A stretch of 64,000 bases of DNA from Cohnella thailandensis. GTDB taxonomy: Bacteria; Bacillota; Bacilli; Paenibacillales; Paenibacillaceae. The stretch spans positions 310,001 through 374,000 of the forward strand of contig NZ_JACJVQ010000006.1 of the NCBI RefSeq assembly GCF_014212135.1, read 5' to 3'. The notes under the pieces were generated by a model that did not search any database, was not told where the DNA came from, and saw nothing but the letters and a program-made list of their open reading frames with translations. The position numbers were made by a program, and so were the translations under genes. This document shows, piece by piece, positions 58,015-64,000 of the stretch (position 1 is its first letter; each line of letters opens with the position of its first letter).

Positions 58015-58845
58015 TCAACCCTTAACGGCACCCGCAACAACGCCTTTGACGATGTACTTTTGCAAGAAGATAAACACGATGATCGATGGCAGAACGGCCA
58101 GCACCATGGCGGTCATCGCGTACTGCCAGTCGGACGTATACTGACCGACGAACGTGTAGGCGGCGAGCGTCAGCGTCTTGGTCGAAGGCGAGCCGTTGAC
58201 CATAAGCAGCGGGAGCAGGAAGTCGTTCCAGATCCACATGACGTCGATGATGATGATCGTCGTCGTGACCGACTTCAGAAGCGGGAAGATGACGGAGAAG
58301 AACAGGCGGAAGCCGGAGGCTCCGTCGATCGTCGCGCTCTCGTCGATCTCGCGCGGGATGCCTTTCACGAAGCCGTGGTAGATGAACACCGCGAGCGGAG
58401 CGCCGAAGCCCCAGTAGAGCAGGCCGAGTCCCCACGTGCTGTCGGACAGGTGCAGGAAGCTTGCCGTCTTCATCACCGTCAGCATGATCGACTGGAACGG
58501 GATAAGCATCGGCATGATGCAGAGGAAATAGATGATCGCGCTAGCGCGGGACTTCGTTCTCGACAGCTTGTACGCGGCGATCGACGAGACCAGGATGATG
58601 CCGGCCAGGCCGAGAACCGTCACGACGAAGTTGTTGAGGAACAGGCGCGGATAATCGATGTATTTCCAGACGTACTCGTAGTTCGCGAAGCTCCAGCTTT
58701 TCGGAAGGGCGATGACGTCGGTCATGACCTCCTGGAAGCTTTTGAACGAGTTGATGATCATCAGGAACAGCGGGTACAGGAACAGCAGCGCGATCAGGAT
58801 CAGGACGATTTCGCCGATCACTCGGGCAACGGGATTACTGCGCAT
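58015..58845 (-). CDS. Sugar ABC transporter permease (UgpE/MalG type)
   Basis: The 276-residue permease has six helices and EAA loop 'EIDESATIDGASGFRLFFSVIFPLLKSVTTTIIIIDVMWIWNDFLLPLLMV', family MalG/UgpE. Its ATG overlaps the upstream permease stop by one base. No ATPase is nearby: CUT1 importers of Paenibacillaceae usually share a MsmK-type ATPase encoded elsewhere. Confidence 0.9.
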   Translation of the reverse strand: MRSNPVARVIGEIVLILIALLFLYPLFLMIINSFKSFQEVMTDVIALPKSWSFANYEYVWKYIDYPRLFLNNFVVTVLGLAGIILVSSIAAYKLSRTKSRASAIIYFLCIMPMLIPFQSIMLTVMKTASFLHLSDSTWGLGLLYWGFGAPLAVFIYHGFVKGIPREIDESATIDGASGFRLFFSVIFPLLKSVTTTIIIIDVMWIWNDFLLPLLMVNGSPSTKTLTLAAYTFVGQYTSDWQYAMTAMVLAVLPSIIVFIFLQKYIVKGVVAGAVKG

Positions 58846-59732
58846 TAGCTCTCAACCTCCCTGCGCTTGAAGATGGTCAATTGAATGACCGTAATGATCA
58901 GGACGGCGACGAACAGAACGAGCGCCTTGGCGGTGCCGTAGCCGTACAGGTTGTTCTGGAACGTATCGCGGTAGATGTCGTAAGCGACCGAATAAGTCGT
59001 TCCGCCGGGACCGCCTCCGGTCAGCGACAGGATCACGTCGAACACCTTGATCGAGTTGGTCAATGCCATGAACACCGAGATCGTGATCGAAGGCGCGAGC
59101 AGCGGAAGCGTGATGCTGAAGAACCGGCGGAAAGGACCGGCCCCGTCCATGACGGCGGCTTCTTTCATGTCGTCCGGAATCGATTGAAGACCGGCGATGT
59201 AGATGACCAGGTAGAACCCGACCGACTGCCAGATGGACACGAACAAGACGGAGATGAACGCGAGCCCCGGCTCGCCCAGCCAGCTTTTGCCGAAGAAGGC
59301 CCAGCCCGTGCTGTTGCCCAGCGATTCGAACCCTTGCATGAAAATAAATTTCCAGATAAAGCCGACAATAACCAAGCTGAGAATGTAAGGGATAAAGAAC
59401 GCCGCCCGGAGGAACGACTTCGACTTCAGCTTGGAATCGAGGATGACCGCCAGGACGATCGCGATCACGTTGACCAGAATGATGTACAGGATCGCGTATT
59501 TGACGGTGAACCAAGAAGCGGCCGAGAAGTTGGCGTCACCCGTAAAGATCTGTTTAAAGTTATCGAGACCGATAAATTCCGGGTTCTTGGAGATCCCGTT
59601 CCACTTCGTAAGGGAATACCGGACCGTAAGTACGAACGGAATGTAGAAGGCAACGGCTACGCAAATCAGAACCGGCAGGGTGAAGAGGCCGAATTCGAAT
59701 TTTTCGCTTAGCTTTCTGCTCCTGTTTTTCAT
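58845..59732 (-). CDS. Sugar ABC transporter permease (UgpA/MalF type)
   Basis: The 295-residue permease has 'LTVRYSLTKWNGISKNPEFIGLDNFKQIFTGD' and EAA loop 'IPDDMKEAAVMDGAGPFRRFFSITLPLLAPSITISVFMALTNSIKVFDVILSLTGGGPGGTT', CUT1 family. I chose ATG 59732, seven bases after GAGG, over GTG 59738. It is divergent from the YesM-like kinase, with a shared 13-bp motif in the intergenic DNA. Confidence 0.9.
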   Translation of the reverse strand: MKNRSRKLSEKFEFGLFTLPVLICVAVAFYIPFVLTVRYSLTKWNGISKNPEFIGLDNFKQIFTGDANFSAASWFTVKYAILYIILVNVIAIVLAVILDSKLKSKSFLRAAFFIPYILSLVIVGFIWKFIFMQGFESLGNSTGWAFFGKSWLGEPGLAFISVLFVSIWQSVGFYLVIYIAGLQSIPDDMKEAAVMDGAGPFRRFFSITLPLLAPSITISVFMALTNSIKVFDVILSLTGGGPGGTTYSVAYDIYRDTFQNNLYGYGTAKALVLFVAVLIITVIQLTIFKRREVES

Positions 59733-59868
59733 ATTCACACCTCTTTCTAGGGGTCGAAACCTGTCGACGGGGACGATTTATTCGCTGTACATCCCGACTT
59801 CGCTTAGGCTATATTGCATTATAAACAGGACACCGAGCCTCGAAAAATGGATTTAAGCAAACAGTTAA

Positions 59869-59881
59869 GGGTAAAAAGGTG
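59869..59881 (+). promoter_or_regulatory. Candidate response-regulator site, copy 1
   Basis: GGGTAAAAAGGTG lies between the sugar permeases and the kinase gene. Its complement, with one change, is at 63392-63404 before the binding-protein gene. Confidence 0.35.
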
Positions 59882-59907
59882 AACGGTGTTCGCCCGAAGG
59901 AGGAACG

Positions 59908-61743
59908 ATGCAGGTGCCGACGGATTGGTTCCGCAGATCGATACGAAGGCTTAGGGACGCGACGACCCGAAGGCTGGTAAACAAGCTTATTTTGCTCTTC
60001 AGTACCATTCTCATTCTGGTCGTCGCCTCGCTCACGCTGATCTCTTACCGCATTATCGAGAGGGAATCGGTCCAGCACAGCATATCCAGCAACTCGAACA
60101 ACCTGCTCCTTGTGAACAAGAACTTCGAGAAGTATTTCGCGGAGATCGAGCAGTTCTCGCTGCCCCAGATCCGGTACGACGATATCATCAGAGCCATCGG
60201 CCGCGAAGCGACGGACTACTCTTCCAGGCAGTATCTGGAGAATTACTTGCGGGAGTTGTTCTACTCGCGCAGCGACATCGATCAGATCTACCTCTACCTG
60301 ATCGACGAGGGCAAGTATCTTTATATCGCCAAAGAGAACTTTAACGTTCCCGTGCGGGCGGCCATGGACGCCGAGATCCCTCGGCAGGCTTGGTACCAAA
60401 GCGTTATGCAAAGCCCCAAGAATGCCGTGCTGCAGTCCTTGGTTCTGGACCGGGAGACCGGCTACCCCTCCGTGCCGGAGAGCAGCTTCATGGCCTACCA
60501 CCGGGTTATTCGTTCCCTTGCGGACCGCGAGCCGAGGGCCGTGCTAAGCTTCTTTTTCAACGATTCGGAGAAGCAGAACATCATGAAGGACATCCCCTTC
60601 AACGAAGGGGAGCACCTGCTATTCCTGAATTCCCAAGGCGTTCCCTTCCATATCGACGACCCCGTTTTCTACGAACGGACGGCAGCGACCGGATTCCTGG
60701 ACAAGCTTGAGAACGGCTCGGCCAGGTCTCGCTTCACCTGGAAGGAGGAAGACACCTCTTACCTGGTGATGTTCGATACGAGCGAGACCGACGGCTGGAA
60801 GCTGGTCAAGTCCGTGCCGTACGACCAGATCTACGAGACCGCGCAGCAAACCCGGAGAATCGGACTCCTTATCGGCCTAGGCTTCCTGCTTCTCTCCATC
60901 GTGCTGATCTCGTTGACCTCGAACGCGATTACGAGGCCGCTCAAGCGATTGTCGACGCAGATGAGGCGCTTCAGCGCCGGAGAATTCGACTCCGTCGTCG
61001 AGGTGAAGGGACGTGACGAGATCGCCTACCTGTCCAGGCACTTCAATCTCATGGTCAGCCGTACGAACGAGCTGATCAACGAGCGCTACAAGATGAAGCT
61101 GGTGGAGAAAAACGCGATTCTCAAAGCGCTCGAGGCGGAGATCAATCCGCACTTCCTGTATAACGCGCTGCAAGCTATCTCGACGAAAGCGCTCAAGAGC
61201 GGGGAAGAGGAGATTGCCGACATGGTGGACGCGCTGGCCATGACGCTAAGATATTGCATAAGCGGCAAAGACATGGTGCACGCTAGGGACGAATTGAAGC
61301 ACATCGAGCGCTACATGGTGCTGCAAAAAGCGAGATTCGGAGAGCGGCTCCGGGTCGTGTACGACATCGAGGACTCCTTGATGCAGCTGCCGATCCCGAA
61401 GCTGTCGATCCAATCGCTCGTCGAGAATTCGATCAAGCACGCGCTCGAGCAGGTGTCCAGCTCCATTACGATCGTCATTCGAATCCGTTTGGAAGCTTCG
61501 TACGCGGTCCTCTCCGTCCGCGACAACGGTCCGGGAATCGCGCCGGACAGGCTGGAAGCGATCCTGGAGTCCTTCGAGAAGGAATGGGAGGAACGGGAGG
61601 GCGACAGCATCGGGCTTCGCAATCTTCATACTCGGCTCCAGCTTCTTTTTGGAGACAAGGCGGGTCTGGAGATCGAGACGGACGAGACGGGGACGGAGCT
61701 TCGAATGATGATTCCTCAGGGGGGAGATGACACTCATGCTTAA
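59908..61743 (+). CDS. YesM-type sensor histidine kinase
   Basis: The 611-residue membrane kinase has an N-terminal helix ('LVNKLILLFSTILILVVASLTLISY'), a large extracytoplasmic sensor of about 270 residues, a second helix ('IGLLIGLGFLLLSIVLISLTS'), a HAMP domain ('RPLKRLSTQMRRFSAGEFDSVVEVKGRDEIAYLSRHFNLM'), His_kinase domain with 'EINPHFLYNALQAIS' and an HATPase ('LVENSIKHAL', 'VRDNGPGIAPD'). It would sense an extracellular sugar or binding protein. Start ATG follows AGGAGGA. Confidence 0.92.
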   Translation: MQVPTDWFRRSIRRLRDATTRRLVNKLILLFSTILILVVASLTLISYRIIERESVQHSISSNSNNLLLVNKNFEKYFAEIEQFSLPQIRYDDIIRAIGREATDYSSRQYLENYLRELFYSRSDIDQIYLYLIDEGKYLYIAKENFNVPVRAAMDAEIPRQAWYQSVMQSPKNAVLQSLVLDRETGYPSVPESSFMAYHRVIRSLADREPRAVLSFFFNDSEKQNIMKDIPFNEGEHLLFLNSQGVPFHIDDPVFYERTAATGFLDKLENGSARSRFTWKEEDTSYLVMFDTSETDGWKLVKSVPYDQIYETAQQTRRIGLLIGLGFLLLSIVLISLTSNAITRPLKRLSTQMRRFSAGEFDSVVEVKGRDEIAYLSRHFNLMVSRTNELINERYKMKLVEKNAILKALEAEINPHFLYNALQAISTKALKSGEEEIADMVDALAMTLRYCISGKDMVHARDELKHIERYMVLQKARFGERLRVVYDIEDSLMQLPIPKLSIQSLVENSIKHALEQVSSSITIVIRIRLEASYAVLSVRDNGPGIAPDRLEAILESFEKEWEEREGDSIGLRNLHTRLQLLFGDKAGLEIETDETGTELRMMIPQGGDDTHA

Positions 61744-63370
61744 AGTGCTGATTATCGACGATGAAGAGCCGTCCCGCGAAGCCATCCGGATCCTCGGCGA
61801 TTGGAAGGCGATCGAGGCGGGCGAGGTGCTCGAGGCGGGCAACGGCAAAGAAGGGCTGGACCTGCTGGAGCGGGAAAAGCCGGACCTGGTGCTCGTGGAC
61901 ATGAAAATGCCGGAAATGGACGGATTGGAGTTTCTGCGCCATGTCGAGCGAGACCATCCGAATCTGTTCACGATCGTCATCAGCGGCTACAACGACTTCG
62001 ACTATACGAGGCAGGCGATTCGGTCCAGGGTGGTCGATTATCTGCTGAAGCCGATCAACCGCCAGGATCTTAACCAAGCGCTTCGCAACGCGGCCGAGGT
62101 GCTGAAGGCGCGCAAGCAGACGGAGAGCGAATTCATCGATCGCAACATCACGCTGAATTTGTCGGTGCCCAAGCTTAAAGAGAATATCTACCTGTCGATC
62201 ATAGAGAGAAACGTGAAGGTCAAGAACAATGAAGCGTATCTTCGGCTGATCGGGGCGGACGACCCGGATAAGCGCTATTGCGCGACGGCCGTCCGAATCC
62301 TGAACATGGAGAGAATTACGGAGGCGCGCTTCAAGCAGGAGAGCGATCTTCTCCGGTTCGCCGTCACGAACGTGATCAACGAGTTCGCGGAAGAAGGCTT
62401 CCAGAGCTTCAGCTTCTCCAATCCGAAGATAGAAAAGGAGATTATCGTCGTCCATACCCTGTCGGGAGGGATCGTCGGAGACATCGGCTTCCGTTCGGTT
62501 CACTTCATGAAGAAGGTCGTGTCCGTCCTGAAGGATCTGTTCGGCATCCTGGCCGTCTCCGGCACCGGGATGCCCGTCCAGGAGATCTCGAAGCTGTCGG
62601 AGTCCTATGAAGAAGCGGAGAAGGTCGTGGATTCGATCGATCTTCTGAAGCTGGACGGAGTCAGCGGATTCGTAGCCGATGCTCGGGTCGACGGCCCGAA
62701 GGAGGAGCTCTCCTCGCCGAGCCGGTTCTCCCAGCTTCGCGCGGCGATCGAGGCGGGCAACGCGAACCAGGCCCGCGGCGTCGTCCAGGACTTCGCGAAT
62801 ACGCTGAGGGGATTGCCGTCGCTTCGCTTGAAGGACGCGAACCTGATCGCGAAGAAGCTGGTTCGCGAGCTGGGGGAGCTGGCGCAGGGGGGCGGCGATT
62901 CGAACGCGCCGCTTCTGCCGGAAGGAAGTCTCCGGGAGCTGGGAATCCGCGAGGAGTACGCTTCCTTCGAAGAATTCGAAGCTCTTCTTCTTAAGGCGGT
63001 CGATGCTTGCTTCCACCGGATCCGGTCTTCCGTTCAGGCGGACAAGTCGGTCGCGATCGGCGAGATCAAAGATTATATCGACCGGAATTACTTCGAGGAT
63101 ATCAAGGTTTCGATGTTTACCGAGAAGTATTTTCTCAGCCGCGAGTACCTGATGAAGCTGTTTAAGCAGCAGTATGGCTACGGAATTCACGAGTACGTGC
63201 AGAAAATCCGGATGGACAAGGCCAAGGAGCTGCTGGAGAATTCGGAGCTGAAGATCCAGGAGATCTCCGAGATGCTCGGCTACAAGGACAAGAACTATTT
63301 TAGCAAGGCGTTCAGGAATTATTTCTCCCTCTCTCCCACAGAATACCGAATGAAGCGATCGGATGGATAA
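61736..63370 (+). CDS. YesN-type response regulator, AraC output
   Basis: The 544-residue regulator has a receiver domain ('VLIIDDEEPSREAIRIL', phosphorylated Asp in 'LVDMKMPEMDG', 'VISGYNDFDYTRQAI', 'LLKPINRQDL'), a central linker of about 300 residues and two AraC helices at the end ('GYGIHEYVQKIRMDKAKELLENSELKIQEISEMLGYKDKNYFSKAFRNYFSLSPTEYRM'). I chose ATG 61736, nine bases after GGGGGGAG; ATG 61727 is too close. It probably activates the sugar importer genes. Confidence 0.92.
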   Translation: MLKVLIIDDEEPSREAIRILGDWKAIEAGEVLEAGNGKEGLDLLEREKPDLVLVDMKMPEMDGLEFLRHVERDHPNLFTIVISGYNDFDYTRQAIRSRVVDYLLKPINRQDLNQALRNAAEVLKARKQTESEFIDRNITLNLSVPKLKENIYLSIIERNVKVKNNEAYLRLIGADDPDKRYCATAVRILNMERITEARFKQESDLLRFAVTNVINEFAEEGFQSFSFSNPKIEKEIIVVHTLSGGIVGDIGFRSVHFMKKVVSVLKDLFGILAVSGTGMPVQEISKLSESYEEAEKVVDSIDLLKLDGVSGFVADARVDGPKEELSSPSRFSQLRAAIEAGNANQARGVVQDFANTLRGLPSLRLKDANLIAKKLVRELGELAQGGGDSNAPLLPEGSLRELGIREEYASFEEFEALLLKAVDACFHRIRSSVQADKSVAIGEIKDYIDRNYFEDIKVSMFTEKYFLSREYLMKLFKQQYGYGIHEYVQKIRMDKAKELLENSELKIQEISEMLGYKDKNYFSKAFRNYFSLSPTEYRMKRSDG

Positions 63371-63391
63371 AAGTGAACGGAGGGAGAACTA

Positions 63392-63404
63392 CACTTTTTT
63401 ACCC
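63392..63404 (-). promoter_or_regulatory. Candidate response-regulator site, copy 2
   Basis: CACTTTTTTACCC reads GGGTAAAAAAGTG on the minus strand, one base different from the motif at 59869. It is 96 bp upstream of the sugar-binding protein gene. Confidence 0.35.
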
Positions 63405-63499
63405 TCAAGTGATCACGAATCTACATTTTTATCGATTTCCGATTTCTTTAGAATGAACTTCGAAGATCAATCAACTTACCACGGAGTGGGGGCGTAGCA

Positions 63500-64000
63500 A
63501 TGCTAAAGAGAATGACGGCGCTGTCCATGAGCGCGGTGCTGATGGTAGGCGCTCTGGCGGCATGCGGCAACAACAATAATAATGCGGGCAATACGGCTTC
63601 CCCGACGGCAAGCGGCGCGGCGAGCGGCGCAGCCAGCGACAAGCCGGTCACGATCAACATGTTTACGGCATCTCCGGAATATACCGACGCGTTCAATGCT
63701 TATATCGAGGAATACAAGAAGGTTAAGCCGAACGTCACGATCAACCTGGAGATCATGCAAGCCGACTATAACACGGTGCTCAAGTCCCGCATCGCTTCCG
63801 GCAACACGCCGGACGTATTCCAGACGACGGCGGGCGGAGACATCGACACGTTCGCGGAGTACAGCTACGACCTGACGAACGAGCCGCTCGCGGCGGCGAT
63901 GACGGATGCGGTTCGCGCGAACATGACGTCCACGGACGGCAAGGTGCTCGGACTTCCGGTCAAGGGCAACCTGTTTACCCTGATCTACAACAAAAAGCTG
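63500..64000 (+). CDS. Sugar ABC transporter binding lipoprotein, 5' part
   Basis: The frame is open to the window edge; 167 codons are visible. Lipobox 'GALAAC' (Cys22), a CGNNNNN and Ala/Ser/Gly linker, then the SBP_bac_1 domain ('VTINMFTASPEYTDAFNAYIEEYKKVKPNVTINLEIMQADYNTVLKSRIASGNTPDVFQTTAGGDIDTFAEY'), typical of CUT1 oligosaccharide importers. ATG 63500 follows GGAGTGGGGG. It is the likely partner of the permeases at 58-59.7 kb, though it is transcribed in the other direction, after the regulators. Confidence 0.9.
   Translation, partial: MLKRMTALSMSAVLMVGALAACGNNNNNAGNTASPTASGAASGAASDKPVTINMFTASPEYTDAFNAYIEEYKKVKPNVTINLEIMQADYNTVLKSRIASGNTPDVFQTTAGGDIDTFAEYSYDLTNEPLAAAMTDAVRANMTSTDGKVLGLPVKGNLFTLIYNKKL

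Overview
The window reads as a chromosomal segment of a high-GC, spore-forming Firmicute of the family Paenibacillaceae (Cohnella or Paenibacillus type). The evidence is consistent AGGAGG ribosome binding sites with frequent TTG/GTG starts, a CgeB-like protein, a YesM/YesN-type two-component system beside a sugar ABC importer, a GH42 galactosidase with an AraC regulator, the yjlC-ndh pair with Rex-like operators, a LipL-like octanoyltransferase and PadR/MarR/ArsR regulators. The genus is an inference from gene content. I see no rRNA, tRNA, insertion sequence, prophage or CRISPR array.

Layout. 1-5.1 kb: 3' part of a sporulation-type histidine kinase, an isoprenoid-synthase-like protein, and a divergent AraC regulator/GH42 beta-galactosidase pair. 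5.2-8.1 kb: a repeat-rich beta-structured protein, then a CgeB-like protein and a WbsX/GH99-like protein, probably for surface or spore glycosylation. 8.1-16.5 kb: small regulator-effector modules (MarR/quinone reductase, HNH nuclease, CDF zinc exporter with a CzrA-like operator, two DUF3533/YhgE-type membrane proteins with a PadR regulator, a MarR regulator, a CBS protein). 16.7-27 kb: rlmN, a low-GC two-ORF islet, an AbrB-family permease/MBL pair, a LysR regulator divergent from ilvE, an MFS exporter, an RNA/DNA methyltransferase and an AlkD-like protein. 27-39.5 kb: HD-GYP protein, GTP cyclohydrolase II, nitroreductase, AraC/GyrI-like regulator, an alkyltransferase-like protein, an SRPBCC/ArsR operon with a clear promoter-operator, an MFS pump with a possible leader-peptide attenuator, a split ThrE exporter, a sugar isomerase, membrane proteins, an NlpC/P60 hydrolase and MsrA.

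39.7-43.2 kb is a phnDCEE phosphonate-type importer with an internal terminator after phnD. 43.7-45.4 kb is yjlC-ndh. 46.2-56.3 kb is a pyrimidine-catabolism locus: an ATPase, two permeases and an NMT1-type binding protein, a PucR regulator facing preT-preA-dihydropyrimidinase, and a 74-aa protein of unknown role. These enzymes would reduce uracil/thymine to dihydropyrimidines and open the ring; the last enzyme (beta-ureidopropionase) is not in the window. 56.6-57.4 kb is a LipL-like protein. 58-64 kb is a sugar importer (two permeases on the minus strand, a binding protein on the plus strand, cut by the window end) around a YesM/YesN pair.

The most unusual signal is a set of short tandem arrays in intergenic DNA: eight copies at 57.5-57.9 kb (52-bp period), four at 56.4-56.6 kb (52-bp period) and three at 30.17-30.29 kb (51-bp period). 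Each unit carries a 19-nt hairpin core with 7-nt arms around an A5 centre. Arm sequences differ completely between arrays, but pairing, loop and flanking CGG(A/C)GC are shared. I know of no named family that matches them.
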